Below, piece after piece: positions 25,321-34,707 of a stretch of 64,000 nt of DNA. The notes beneath the pieces were generated by a model. That model saw only the letters and a program-made list of their open reading frames with translations. It had not been told where the DNA came from and searched no databases. Position 1 is the stretch's first letter. Each line of letters starts with the position of its first letter. The translations under genes were made by a program, and so were the position numbers. The DNA lies in the NCBI GenBank assembly GCA_013298075.1, contig JAAFJG010000010.1:1-64000 (forward strand), written 5' to 3'. Source of the DNA: Cytophagales bacterium (GTDB lineage Bacteria > Bacteroidota > Bacteroidia > Cytophagales > Microscillaceae).

Positions 25321-28300
25321 ATGAAAAATATTTTTTACTTTTTATCTTTTTTATTGTGTTTTGGTACACTTACCGCACAAAATAGATATTGGAATGATAT
25401 TCGAAACGAATCGAATATCAAATACACTGGAAAACGTGAAATCGTTCCACAAAAATATCAAACTATTCAAATTGATTTTGAAGCGTTCAAACAATATTTG
25501 AATACAGTTCCCAAAGGACAGGCTTCAGAATCTGTTACTTCTACTTTTATTTTTGATTTACCGATGCCCGATGGCAAATCTCAAAAATTTCGTTTGGTAG
25601 AATCGCCACTTTTGGCACCTGATTTTGCGTTGGCTCGTCCTGATATTAAAACTTTTACAGGCTACGGAGTTGATGATAGAACGGCTACTTTGGTGATGGA
25701 CTATACGCCTGATGGTTTTCATGCGATGGTTTTGAGTGTCAATGGTACATTTTTTATTGACCCTTATGCGTATGGAGAAACCCAATATTATGTGGTATAT
25801 GATAAAAAAGATTATTTTAACGCAGAAAAAATCTCAAAAAGAGGAGTTTGTGGTACAAAAGACGACCACGAAGACCATAAAAAAGATAAAAAAGAAAGCC
25901 CAAAACCCAAAGAAAAAGGTGGAAATGGGGCAATTGCTTTGCGTCCATCAGGTAGTCGATTACGTACTTATCGTTTGGCAGTGGCTGCTACAGGAGAATA
26001 TACACAAGCAAGAGGCGGAACAGTTGCTTCTGCTCAAAATGCGATTATCACAAGTATCAATCGTGTAAGAGGCGTATATGAAAAAGAAGTTGCTTGTAGT
26101 TTTACATTGATCAATAATACTTCTATCATTTATACCAATGGTGGTTCTGACCCATATACTAATAGTAGTGGACCAACTATGTTAGGACAAAATCAAACTA
26201 ATTTAGATAATATCATAGGTAATGGTAATTACGATATAGGACATGTTTTTAGTACAGGTGGTGGAGGTGTTGCTTCTTTAGGTTCTGTATGTGTGGATAG
26301 TAGAAAAGCCCGAGGTGTAACAGGACTTCCTACTCCAATAGGTGATCCTTTTGATATTGATTATGTAGCACACGAAATAGGACATCAGTTTGGTGGGAAT
26401 CATACTTTTAATACTATTACAGGTGATTCTGGTACTTGTTCTACTGGTACTATTGAGCCTGATTCAGCTTATGAACCAGGTAGTGGTAGTACTATTATGG
26501 CGTATGCAGGCATTTGTCTTGTTGCCAATGATTTGCAAGCTAATACAGAGAATGACCCTGCTTATTTTCATACAAAAAGTTATGACGAAATTTTAAATGT
26601 AATCAATGCTCGTACTTGTGTGGTTCCTACAGCAGTAGTAAATAGTATTCCAACGATTGATGCCACAAGAATTTCAGGTTTAGTTATTCCGCCTACGGGC
26701 TTTAAAATACCTGCGGCTACCCCTTTCTTTTTAGGTGCAACTGCAGCAGATGCAGATCCAAATGATGTTCTAACATATTGTTGGGAACAATTTGATTTAG
26801 GAGCAGCAAGTGAACCACCACAAGCAGGAACAATTACAAGTAATTTATCAGGTCCTATTATGCGTAGTTTCGCACCTACTACTAATCCTGTCAGAACTAT
26901 TCCAAAACTAGCTAGCTTGGTAAATAATACAAATGTAATTGGTGAAGCATTGCCTTCTGGTGCAAGAAATTTAACTTTTAAATTAACGGTAAGAGATAAT
27001 AAACCAATTGGAGGAGTAGCTGGTGGCGTTGAAAATGCTGCTTTTTTAATAGGAGTTGTCAATACAGGTGCACCCTTTATAGTTACTGCTCCAAATACAA
27101 ATGGTGTGCAATGGCAAGGTTGTAGCACACAAACTGTGAATTGGAATGTAGCGGGAACAACTGCCAATAATATTAATTGTGCCAATGTAAAAATAATGCT
27201 TTCTACTGATGGAGGATTTACTTATCCAACAACCATATTAGCAACTACGCCCAATGATGGTTCTCAAGATATTATCGTTCCTAATATTCAAACTTTACAA
27301 GCAAGAATTAGAGTAGAATCTGTAGGTAATTTCTTTTTTGATATTTCAAATTTTAATTTTACTATCAATCAAGTAGTAGTAACGCCATTTACGATGTCGT
27401 TGCCTAATGGCAATAGTATAAGTAGTTGTCGTAACTCAGATGTTACTATAGCGGTCAATACTGCTGGTGTAACTGGTTGTAATGGACCTGTCAATTTTAG
27501 TGTAACTGGTTTGCCTGCGGGCGTAACGGCGGCTTTTAATCCTGCTGCAAGTACAATTAGTGGAAGTTCTACTCTCACTTTTACGATTGCTAACGCAGCC
27601 TTAGGAACTTATAATTTACAAATTGTAGGGACAGGAAGTAATGTAGTGAGTTTGCCATTTACATTAGATATTGTAAATAATGGAGTTTTATTTGGTATGA
27701 CAATAAATAGAAATAATAATTTGGGAACAGGTTGTGTTGATAATAAATTTCCTCTCACTATTACTGCTACCAATGTAAGTTCTTGTAATGGACCTGTCAA
27801 TTTTATGATTACTGGTATTCCTGCAGGTGTTACTGGAATTCCAACCCCTGGTTCTCTGAGTGTGAGTGGAACTTCTGTGATGCCGTTTGAGATTACAAGT
27901 GCAGCAGTACCAGGAGTTTATAATTTACAAGTAGTTGGTACAGGATTAAATAATACAGTAACTTTACCATTTACTTTGACTGTGGGAGGCGTTAGTTGTA
28001 ATACTCCGCCAACTGCAACCAATACTGGTTTATATTCTTATCCACAAAATATTGATTTTTATGTACTCGGAAAAAATTGTATTATTCCTGCTGATGCTCA
28101 AGATGATTCAAACTACAATTTTAGATATAAAGTAAAATCGTTGGCTTCAAAAGGAACTTTAAAAATAAATAATACTACTTTGAATGTAGGAGATGTTTTC
28201 TCAAAACCTGATTTACTTCTTAGTTCTGTGAGATATTATCCTACCAATAAAAATACAGAATTAGATGATGTATTTACTTTTACTGTGGTAGATAGTCAAG

Positions 28301-28644
28301 GAGCAGAATCACCTATCTATAATTTTATTGTTAGTTTGACAAATGCCAACACTCCCACAGATGCCAATACAAGTATTGTTGTATATCCTAATCCATTGGC
28401 TAGCGGTTCGTTACCACAAACTTTATATCTTAGAATAGGCAATGTAAAAGGTAGTAGTCAATTAAAAGTGAGTATTTATGACGAAAAAGGTAGCACAATT
28501 AGAGAAAATTTGACTGCATTCAAAGAGACGCAAGAAAATGATCTTTTTCAATTAGATGTAAAATTTTTAGCAGGTGGTTTATATATTCTTAAAATAGAAA
28601 CAGGTAATGTTTCTTTTGTAAGGAAATTTAGAAAATTAGACTAA
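25321..28644 (+). CDS. Secreted reprolysin-like zinc metalloprotease with T9SS sorting domain
   Basis: A 1107-aa exported protease. Residues 1-19 are a signal peptide (FLLCFGTLTAQ). About 20-190 form a propeptide, followed by a Lys/Glu/Pro-rich linker. The reprolysin-like catalytic domain (about 215-440) carries H351-E-x-x-H355-x-x-G-x-x-H361 (HEIGHQFGGNH), the metzincin zinc site, with a downstream Met-turn candidate TIMAYAG. Later come immunoglobulin-like beta domains (two similar units GPVNFSVTGLPAG and GPVNFMITGIPAG) and a C-terminal type A sorting domain (VYPNPLASGS...LYILKIETG...FVRKFRKLD). It should be cell-surface bound or secreted through T9SS, degrading proteins for nutrition. Confidence 0.93.
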   Translation: MKNIFYFLSFLLCFGTLTAQNRYWNDIRNESNIKYTGKREIVPQKYQTIQIDFEAFKQYLNTVPKGQASESVTSTFIFDLPMPDGKSQKFRLVESPLLAPDFALARPDIKTFTGYGVDDRTATLVMDYTPDGFHAMVLSVNGTFFIDPYAYGETQYYVVYDKKDYFNAEKISKRGVCGTKDDHEDHKKDKKESPKPKEKGGNGAIALRPSGSRLRTYRLAVAATGEYTQARGGTVASAQNAIITSINRVRGVYEKEVACSFTLINNTSIIYTNGGSDPYTNSSGPTMLGQNQTNLDNIIGNGNYDIGHVFSTGGGGVASLGSVCVDSRKARGVTGLPTPIGDPFDIDYVAHEIGHQFGGNHTFNTITGDSGTCSTGTIEPDSAYEPGSGSTIMAYAGICLVANDLQANTENDPAYFHTKSYDEILNVINARTCVVPTAVVNSIPTIDATRISGLVIPPTGFKIPAATPFFLGATAADADPNDVLTYCWEQFDLGAASEPPQAGTITSNLSGPIMRSFAPTTNPVRTIPKLASLVNNTNVIGEALPSGARNLTFKLTVRDNKPIGGVAGGVENAAFLIGVVNTGAPFIVTAPNTNGVQWQGCSTQTVNWNVAGTTANNINCANVKIMLSTDGGFTYPTTILATTPNDGSQDIIVPNIQTLQARIRVESVGNFFFDISNFNFTINQVVVTPFTMSLPNGNSISSCRNSDVTIAVNTAGVTGCNGPVNFSVTGLPAGVTAAFNPAASTISGSSTLTFTIANAALGTYNLQIVGTGSNVVSLPFTLDIVNNGVLFGMTINRNNNLGTGCVDNKFPLTITATNVSSCNGPVNFMITGIPAGVTGIPTPGSLSVSGTSVMPFEITSAAVPGVYNLQVVGTGLNNTVTLPFTLTVGGVSCNTPPTATNTGLYSYPQNIDFYVLGKNCIIPADAQDDSNYNFRYKVKSLASKGTLKINNTTLNVGDVFSKPDLLLSSVRYYPTNKNTELDDVFTFTVVDSQGAESPIYNFIVSLTNANTPTDANTSIVVYPNPLASGSLPQTLYLRIGNVKGSSQLKVSIYDEKGSTIRENLTAFKETQENDLFQLDVKFLAGGLYILKIETGNVSFVRKFRKLD

Positions 28645-28677
28645 AATTTTTAGTTATAACTAATATAACAATCATAA

Positions 28678-28718
28678 AAAAAACGCCTCACTTAATCAAA
28701 ATTAAGGAGGCGTTTTTT
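28678..28718. terminator. Bidirectional terminator between the metalloprotease and histone-like genes
   Basis: An 18-bp stem (AAAAAACGCCTC-CTTAAT with one bulged A) with a CAAA loop, flanked by A and T runs on both sides, works for both convergent genes. Confidence 0.88.
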
Positions 28719-28748
28719 ATCACTAATTTAACTAAGAAAAAATAAAAA

Positions 28749-28967
28749 TTATTTTTTCGCTTTTGCGTCAGCTGCTTTTTTTTCTTCGTCAGCTTTATTT
28801 TTAGCTTCTTGTACTTCTTTACGAATTACTTGTGCTAAATCTTTCAAATCTTGCATACCTTTACGTACTCTTGTGCCTGCCGCTTGATTATGTTTGTCAT
28901 AAAATTTGTCGAAGTCACCTTCAAGACCAAGCACATGCTCACGTAGTTTTTCGAATGGATTTTCCAT
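28749..28967 (-). CDS. Histone H1-like DNA-associated protein (Hc1 type)
   Basis: A 72-aa protein of the small histone H1-like family widespread in Bacteroidota. The first 55 residues follow the conserved pattern (FEKLREHVLGLEGDFDKFYD, then AAGTRVRKGMQDLKDLAQVI), and the tail is a lysine/alanine-rich helix (EEKKAADAKAKK). It probably binds DNA without sequence specificity and contributes to nucleoid compaction. It lies convergent to the metalloprotease gene and shares its terminator. Confidence 0.88.
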   Translation of the reverse strand: MENPFEKLREHVLGLEGDFDKFYDKHNQAAGTRVRKGMQDLKDLAQVIRKEVQEAKNKADEEKKAADAKAKK

Positions 28968-29091
28968 AAAATAAGAAAAAATTTAATGTTTAAAATGTAA
29001 ATTAAAATATAAATAAAATAAAAAAATTATTTTCAAAACTGGTTTTTTATATGATTATCAATTTATCAAAAATCAAAAAATATAAAAAAAA

Positions 29092-30345
29092 TTATCTTCC
29101 TGCAATTTCAGGCAAAGTATCAAAATTATACTTTCCTTCTTTCAATTTTGTAGCAATCGCTTCGAAAGCTATCAAAGTTTCTTCCACATCTTCTAAAGTA
29201 TGTACTGCTGTCGGAATTAATCTCAACATAATTACTCCTTTGGGTACTACAGGATACGCCACTATCGAGCAGAAGATATTATAGTTTTCTCTCAAATCTA
29301 ATACCAAATGTGTTGCCTCGCCCACCGTGCCATTCAAAAATACTGGAGTTACAGGTGAAGTTGTGTTTCCAATGTTAAAATTTCTTTGTCTTAGTCCACT
29401 TTGCAACGCTTCCACTATTTTCCAAAGATTATCTTTTAGTTCAGGTTGAGTGCGTAATAATTCGAGTCTTTTGATAGCCCCTTCTACCAAAGGCATCGGC
29501 AAAGATTTGGCAAAAATTTGTGAACGCAATACATAACGCAAATACATAGCAATTTTTTTCGTAGTGGCTACAAAAGCCCCAATACTCGCCATTGATTTGG
29601 CAAAAGTTGAAAAATACAAATCTATCTCGTCTTGAATACCCAAATGTTCACCTGTTCCTGCCCCTGTTTTGCCCATTGTTCCAAAACCGTGTGCATCATC
29701 AACTAACAATCTAAAATTATATTTTTGTTTTAGTTCAACAATTTTATCTAAAATTCCGACCATTCCGGACATTCCAAAAACTCCTTCGGTAATTACTAAA
29801 ATTCCGCCACCTGTTTCTTGTGCTAATCTTGTTGCTCTTTGTAATTGTTTTTCACAACTTTCAATATTATTATGTTGAAATACAAATCTTTTGCCAATAT
29901 GCAATCTCAAACCATCAATAATACAAGCGTGAGATTGTTCATCATATACAATTACATCTTTTCTATCTACCATCGCATCAATCACTGATACAATTCCTTG
30001 ATAACCAAAATTCAATAAAATACAATCTTCTTTGGTTACAAAATCGGCTAATTGTACTTCTAATAATTCGTGCTGGTCTGAATTTCCTGACATCATACGC
30101 GCGCCCATAGGATAAGCCATTCCCCATTTTGTCGCCGATTCTCCATCAATTTTTCTTATTTCAGGGTGATTGGCTAATCCTAAATAATTATTCAAACTCC
30201 AATTTAACATTTGCTTTCCTCTAAAACCCATACGAGGATTTATTTCTCCTGTGAGTTTTGGAAAAGTATAATATCCGTGTGCATCATCAGAATATTGTCC
30301 TAAATTGCCCGGATTTTTTAATACCTTTTCAAATAAATCAACCAT
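29092..30345 (-). CDS. PLP-dependent alpha-oxoamine synthase (serine palmitoyltransferase or cysteate acyltransferase type)
   Basis: A 417-aa fold-type I PLP enzyme. The substrate/PLP pocket text NYLGLANHPEI, SHACIIDGLRL, LLVDDAHGFGTMG and the lysine motif STFAKSMASIGAF are present. The length and the N-terminal extension (GYYTFPKLTGEINPRM) match the Bacteroidota enzymes that condense an acyl thioester with serine (3-ketosphinganine) or with cysteate (capnine/sulfonolipid), rather than short KBL or BioF enzymes. Sulfonolipids are typical of gliding Cytophagales, so the cysteate reaction is possible. It has its own promoter. Confidence 0.85.
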   Translation of the reverse strand: MVDLFEKVLKNPGNLGQYSDDAHGYYTFPKLTGEINPRMGFRGKQMLNWSLNNYLGLANHPEIRKIDGESATKWGMAYPMGARMMSGNSDQHELLEVQLADFVTKEDCILLNFGYQGIVSVIDAMVDRKDVIVYDEQSHACIIDGLRLHIGKRFVFQHNNIESCEKQLQRATRLAQETGGGILVITEGVFGMSGMVGILDKIVELKQKYNFRLLVDDAHGFGTMGKTGAGTGEHLGIQDEIDLYFSTFAKSMASIGAFVATTKKIAMYLRYVLRSQIFAKSLPMPLVEGAIKRLELLRTQPELKDNLWKIVEALQSGLRQRNFNIGNTTSPVTPVFLNGTVGEATHLVLDLRENYNIFCSIVAYPVVPKGVIMLRLIPTAVHTLEDVEETLIAFEAIATKLKEGKYNFDTLPEIAGR

Positions 30346-30396
30346 TACTTATAATAATATATACAATAAAAAATGTATTATAACTCAAAAAACGTT

Positions 30397-30404
30397 CAAA
30401 GATA
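30397..30404 (-). promoter_or_regulatory. Promoter -7 box of the alpha-oxoamine synthase gene
   Basis: Minus-strand TATCTTTG, 52 bp before the ATG, placed directly after a terminator-like hairpin (30408-30443) that insulates it from rpiB. Confidence 0.6.
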
Positions 30405-30407
30405 GAT

Positions 30408-30443
30408 AAAAAACGACTTTTCCAAATGAAAAGCCGTTTTTTT
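30408..30443 (-). terminator. Terminator hairpin downstream of rpiB
   Basis: A stem AAAAAACGACTTTTC / GAAAAGCCGTTTTTTT with one mismatch and a 5-nt loop, flanked by A/T runs. On the minus strand it lies downstream of rpiB, after family A copy 4. Confidence 0.65.
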
Positions 30444-30660
30444 ATCTTATAAATTATATTTTTTTTATAAAACTATTGTACTTTTTTTATAAAAAATTGT
30501 ACTTTTCTTATATTTTAAATATTTTTTTGATTTTTATTTTTTATTGATTATGATTATTTTTTCATTATCTTATCTCATAACCAATCACAACAATCAATTA
30601 GAATACATTAGAACTATAAATAAATGATTTCAATGTGTATTTTTAGGTGAATAAATGAAA

Positions 30661-30770
30661 AAAAGACTTTGGCTAAAGCCAACAATTGAATTTTATATCA
30701 TCCTCCAGATAAATCTGGAGGCAATTCAAAAAAAAATTTTCAATTTCCAGACAAATTTTTTAAGAACCAA
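30661..30770 (-). repeat. Family A element, copy 4 (truncated)
   Basis: Reverse orientation: TTTGGCTAAAGCCAA hairpin, perfect CCTCCAGATAAATCTGGAGG hairpin, GCAATTCAAAA and the terminal repeat ending TTAAGAACCAAAA, 7 bp beyond the rpiB stop codon. The remaining 200 bp of this 430-bp gap (30444-30660) are AT-rich and show nothing I can name. Confidence 0.85.
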
Positions 30771-30776
30771 AAAAAA

Positions 30777-31211
30777 TTATTGACAAGCAATTTTATTGAC
30801 ACGATTTGCATGTCTGCCTCCTTCAAATTGTGTTGTTAAAAAAATATCTGTAATTTTTTGTGCCAATTCAATATCAATATGACGAGCAGGAATGCAAACA
30901 ATATTTGCGTCATTATGTGTGCGTGCCAAAGAAGCAATATCTTCTTTCCAACATAAAGCGGCTCTTATATTTTGATGTTTGTTGGCAGCCATTGCTACGC
31001 CATTGCCACTTCCACAAATCAAAATTCCTAAATCTGCTTTTTTATTTTCTACCGCCTCAGCCACAGGATGAGAATAATCAGGATAATCGACAGACTCTTC
31101 AGAATCTGCTCCAAAATTTTGAATCGTGTAACCTTTTTTTTCAAGGTTTTCTATAATCATTTGTTTGTAAGCAACACCTGCGTGGTCTGCTCCGATAGCT
31201 ATTGTTAGCAT
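30777..31211 (-). CDS. rpiB: Ribose-5-phosphate isomerase B
   Basis: A 144-aa RpiB/LacAB-family enzyme, interconverting ribose 5-phosphate and ribulose 5-phosphate in the cytoplasm. Present are GADHAGVAYKQ, SVDYPDYSHPVA, the active-site ICGSGNGVAMAANK with the conserved Cys, and ARTHNDANIVCIPAR, which supplies phosphate-binding His and Arg. Normal length. It lies 86 bp downstream of murC on the same strand and may be co-transcribed. Confidence 0.95.
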   Translation of the reverse strand: MLTIAIGADHAGVAYKQMIIENLEKKGYTIQNFGADSEESVDYPDYSHPVAEAVENKKADLGILICGSGNGVAMAANKHQNIRAALCWKEDIASLARTHNDANIVCIPARHIDIELAQKITDIFLTTQFEGGRHANRVNKIACQ

Positions 31212-31297
31212 TGTATTAAAAAAATTTCCTTCTATATAAAGGAATTGTTTTGTGTGAATAAAGAATATATTTTTCTAAAAAAAATAAATAAATAAAC

Positions 31298-32674
31298 CTA
31301 ATAAATAGATTTAATAGCCAATTTATCAATATCGCCTGCTCCCGCAAAAATTAAAACTTCTCTTGGATTTTTTTTAATGTCCATCAAAACTTCTTCTTTT
31401 GATAATACTTTTTTGGTTGATACGTTAATTTTTTGCAATAAATGTTTAGAAGTAATTCCTTCGATAGGTTTTTCTCTTGCGGCATATATTTCCAATAAAA
31501 TTACTTCATCAGCCAAAGATAAACTTTCGGCAAAATTTTGCATAAAATCTTTGGTACGACTAAATAAATGCGGTTGAAACACAATCGTAATTTTTTTATT
31601 GGGATATAAAGCCTTTGTAGAAGTCAAAAGAGCAATTAATTCGGTTGGATGATGCGCATAATCATCAATAATCACTTGTTTTTCATCTCTTTTCAAAAAA
31701 TCAAAACGTCTTTTTGCGCCCTCAAAACTTTCAATTCCTCGTTTTACCAAATCGGGTGCAATGCCCAAAGCCAAACAAACCGCCATCGCAGCCACTGCAT
31801 TTTCGATATTATGATAGCCAATAACGCCTAATTTTACGTTTTCAATCGAAACATTTTTATTGATAAAATCAAAATAAAAATAGCCATTCGAAATATTGAT
31901 AAAATCAGCATAAAAATCTAATTTTTCGTTTTCTTCTAAAGTATATTGCCCTGCATATTCGAATGTTTTGGCGTTTGATTTCAAATCTGTTCCTTTTTTG
32001 ATAAATACAAAACCTTCTTTTTTATTCAATAAAGCAAATTCTTGAAAAGTTTGCGTAACATTTTCAGCACTTCCATAAATATCTAAATGGTCTGCATCTG
32101 TGGAAGTAATCACAGTCATATTAGGCGATAAATGTAAAAAAGATTTATCATATTCATCTGCTTCCACGACCATAATTGTCTTTTCTGGTTTTTCTTTACT
32201 TAACAATAAATTAGATTGATAATTTTTTAAAATACCGCCTAAAAACGCCGTACAAGGCATATTTGCTTGTGTTAAAATATGAGCAATCATCGAAGACGTA
32301 GTTGTTTTTCCGTGTGTACCTGCGACTGCGACCGTAAAATGATTTTTGGTTAATAAACCCAATACTTCTGCTCTTTTTTTGATATTAAATGATTGATTTT
32401 CAAAGAATTGTAATTGATTATTATCAGCAATAGCAGGTGTATAAATCACCAATGTTTCTTCTATATTTGTTTGCACAAAATCAGGAATATTTTTGATGTC
32501 ATCTTCAAAATGAATTTCGATGCCTTCGTTGGTGAGTTGTTGTGTCAGGGCAGATGGATTGCGGTCATAACCACCTACCCAATATTTATGCAACTTAAAC
32601 CAACGTGCCAACGCACTCATACCAATTCCACCAATTCCAATTAAATAAATATTTTTAAATTCACTCAATATCAT
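31298..32674 (-). CDS. murC: UDP-N-acetylmuramate--L-alanine ligase
   Basis: A 458-aa Mur ligase that adds L-Ala to UDP-MurNAc with ATP in peptidoglycan precursor synthesis. It begins with a Rossmann motif IGIGGIGMSALARW, has the ATP loop GTHGKTTTSSMIA, the central VVEADEYDKSFL, and the C-terminal IDDYAHHPTE and VFQPHLFSRT that mark MurC rather than MurD-F. The related recycling ligase Mpl is possible but the motifs and length favour MurC. No other mur gene is adjacent. Confidence 0.9.
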   Translation of the reverse strand: MILSEFKNIYLIGIGGIGMSALARWFKLHKYWVGGYDRNPSALTQQLTNEGIEIHFEDDIKNIPDFVQTNIEETLVIYTPAIADNNQLQFFENQSFNIKKRAEVLGLLTKNHFTVAVAGTHGKTTTSSMIAHILTQANMPCTAFLGGILKNYQSNLLLSKEKPEKTIMVVEADEYDKSFLHLSPNMTVITSTDADHLDIYGSAENVTQTFQEFALLNKKEGFVFIKKGTDLKSNAKTFEYAGQYTLEENEKLDFYADFINISNGYFYFDFINKNVSIENVKLGVIGYHNIENAVAAMAVCLALGIAPDLVKRGIESFEGAKRRFDFLKRDEKQVIIDDYAHHPTELIALLTSTKALYPNKKITIVFQPHLFSRTKDFMQNFAESLSLADEVILLEIYAAREKPIEGITSKHLLQKINVSTKKVLSKEEVLMDIKKNPREVLIFAGAGDIDKLAIKSIY

Positions 32675-32726
32675 AAAGAAAATATTTTAAAATCTAAGTT
32701 ATTATTAGTAATATTGTAAAGAAACA

Positions 32727-32734
32727 CAAAGATA
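32727..32734 (-). promoter_or_regulatory. Promoter -7 box of murC
   Basis: Minus-strand TATCTTTG, 53 bp upstream of the murC ATG. Confidence 0.6.
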
Positions 32735-32769
32735 ATAATATATTGTGATTAAAAAAATTATTTATTGAT

Positions 32770-32945
32770 TAGGATCGAATTTTAAATAATGTAAACACTA
32801 AAAAAAGTAAATATAAAATTAAAATTATTCTATTTTTTAGTTATTTAGTTTGTTTGTCACTAAGCCATTTTTTGCAGTGATAACATTTTTTATATCTCAA
32901 AAATAAATAAAATAAAAAGTTTACATTATTATTTTCTCTATCCTT
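32770..32945. mobile_element. Family C element, copy 1 (about 176 bp)
   Basis: Imperfect terminal inverted repeats: TAGGATCGAATTTTAAATAA running to TGTAAAC at the left, and GTTTACATTATTATTTTCTC running to TATCCTTA at the right. The right 110 bp recur at 46857-46967. The interior is non-coding. The rest of this gap (32946-33221) is AT-rich and I see nothing else in it. Confidence 0.75.
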
Positions 32946-33221
32946 ACTGCTTTCTATCCTATTATTTTGTGGTTAATTTTGATATAAAAAAAGAAAAATA
33001 TAATTTTAATGGTCTAAAACTAAAAACATATATTTTTTTAAATAGAATAAAATAAATATAAGTGCTTGATTATCATTCATTTAAAAAAATAGTAGTATAA
33101 AATACGCAAAATGTTATTTATTTGAAAAAAAAATTCCTTTTTTGAACTTTATTTCATTAAAATTGTTTTGTAAAAAGAAACTAAAATATTTTTCTAAAAA
33201 TATTCAAAAAAAATTAAAATA

Positions 33222-33548
33222 ATGGGAAAAGCATTAGAATTAAATGACGATAACTTTGCAGAAGTATTGTCAAATAATGAAGTAGTAATGGTAGATTTTT
33301 GGGCTGAATGGTGTGGACCTTGTAAAATGGTCGGACCAACTGTGGAAGAAATCGCAGGAGAATTTCAGGGCAGAGCAATTGTAGCTAAAATGGACGTAGA
33401 TAGTAACACAGTTGTACCTTCTGAACAAGGTATTCGTAGTATTCCTGCTATATTTTTCTTCAAGAATGGACAATTAGTAGATAAACAAATTGGCGTTCCT
33501 AACAATGCTAAAGCGGTTTTATCACAAAAACTAAGCGCACTTTTATAA
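33222..33548 (+). CDS. trxA: Thioredoxin
   Basis: A 108-aa thioredoxin with the redox centre WCGPCK in FWAEWCGPCKMVGP, the cis-Pro loop RSIPAIFFF, and the usual length. It has no signal peptide, so it is the cytoplasmic general disulfide reductase or a close paralogue. An intrinsic terminator follows 14 bp after the stop, so it is a single-gene unit. Confidence 0.96.
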   Translation: MGKALELNDDNFAEVLSNNEVVMVDFWAEWCGPCKMVGPTVEEIAGEFQGRAIVAKMDVDSNTVVPSEQGIRSIPAIFFFKNGQLVDKQIGVPNNAKAVLSQKLSALL

Positions 33549-33562
33549 CAAAAAATAATGAA

Positions 33563-33599
33563 AATTGTGAATATTTTAAACCTATTCACAATTTTTTTT
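33563..33599 (+). terminator. Terminator of trxA
   Basis: A 10-bp stem AATTGTGAAT / ATTCACAATT with an 11-nt loop and eight T. An ATG at 33558 lies inside its base, so the next gene should not start there. Confidence 0.85.
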
Positions 33600-33617
33600 C
33601 CTATATTTTATTTATCA

Positions 33618-34694
33618 ATGAAAAAATATTTTCGTTTTATTGTCTTTGGAATTATCGTTTTTTTAGTCATTGGATTTGTACTTTTACAATCTAATTTTTT
33701 GGCAGAAAATAAAAATAAATCAAAAGAAAAAAATACTCCTCCTAACAAAAATAAAGAAACTTTTGTCAGAGCAATTATTATCAAATCAAATAATTTGAAT
33801 AATCGTTTGCGCGTTACGGGTACGATTGCTGCCAATGAAGAAGTGAATATTACTTCTGAAATTAGTGGTATGATTACACAAATTAATTTTCAAGAAGGAA
33901 CTAATGTAGCAAAAGGAGCATTGTTGGTTAAAATCAATGACGCAGATTTGAAAGCACAATTCGAAAAACTAACATACAGAGAAGAATTATTTGTAAAAAG
34001 AGAATTTAGACAAAAAAAATTATTGGAAAAAGGTGGCGTAAGTCAAGATGAATATGATACAGGATTAGCAGAATTAAACGCTTTGAAAGCAGAAAAAAGA
34101 GAATTAGAAGCAAAAATTGCCAAAACACAAGTCTTGGCACCTTTCAGTGGAACTATCGGATTAAGACAAATCAGTCAAGGTGCGTACATCAACGCAGGCA
34201 CTTCGATTACTAAATTGGTGAATATAGATAAATTAAAAGTAGAGTTTTCTGTTCCCGAAAAATACATTACCAAACTAAAAAATGGGCAAAAATGTATCAT
34301 CATTTTTGGAGATAATGAAACTAAATATGACGCAAGTATTTATGCGATTGAGCCAAAATTAAACCTCAACACGCGTACAATGACCGCAAAAGCATGGATA
34401 AATTCGGCTACAAATGATTTAAAACCAGGTGCTTTTGTAAAAGTAGAAATTATTTGGGATAATTTTGAAAAGGCAATAGAAATTCCAACTTATGCTTTAA
34501 TTCCTGATATTGATGCTCCCAAAGTATATCAATATAAAAATGGAAAAGCCATCAGTAAAATAGTAAAAACAGGCATCAGAAGTTCAGAATCGGTACAAAT
34601 AGAAGAAGGCGTTCTTGAAAATGATACCATTATTATATCAGGAATTATGAATTTAAGACCTAATATTGCAGTAAAATTATTGGAAGTAAAATAA
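33618..34694 (+). CDS. RND-type efflux periplasmic adaptor (MFP), orphan
   Basis: A 358-aa membrane-fusion protein anchored by one N-terminal helix (FIVFGIIVFLVIGFVLL). A first lipoyl half (TGTIAANEEVNITSEISGMI), coiled-coil hairpin (about 115-180), second lipoyl half (VLAPFSGTIGLRQISQGAYI) and beta-barrel domain follow in order. Such adaptors deliver drugs or other compounds from an RND pump to TolC. Neither pump nor TolC gene follows; the next gene is convergent 13 bp away. I start it at 33618 because the upstream ATG lies in the trxA terminator. Confidence 0.9.
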   Translation: MKKYFRFIVFGIIVFLVIGFVLLQSNFLAENKNKSKEKNTPPNKNKETFVRAIIIKSNNLNNRLRVTGTIAANEEVNITSEISGMITQINFQEGTNVAKGALLVKINDADLKAQFEKLTYREELFVKREFRQKKLLEKGGVSQDEYDTGLAELNALKAEKRELEAKIAKTQVLAPFSGTIGLRQISQGAYINAGTSITKLVNIDKLKVEFSVPEKYITKLKNGQKCIIIFGDNETKYDASIYAIEPKLNLNTRTMTAKAWINSATNDLKPGAFVKVEIIWDNFEKAIEIPTYALIPDIDAPKVYQYKNGKAISKIVKTGIRSSESVQIEEGVLENDTIIISGIMNLRPNIAVKLLEVK

Positions 34695-34707
34695 TTAAAA
34701 TCAATTT

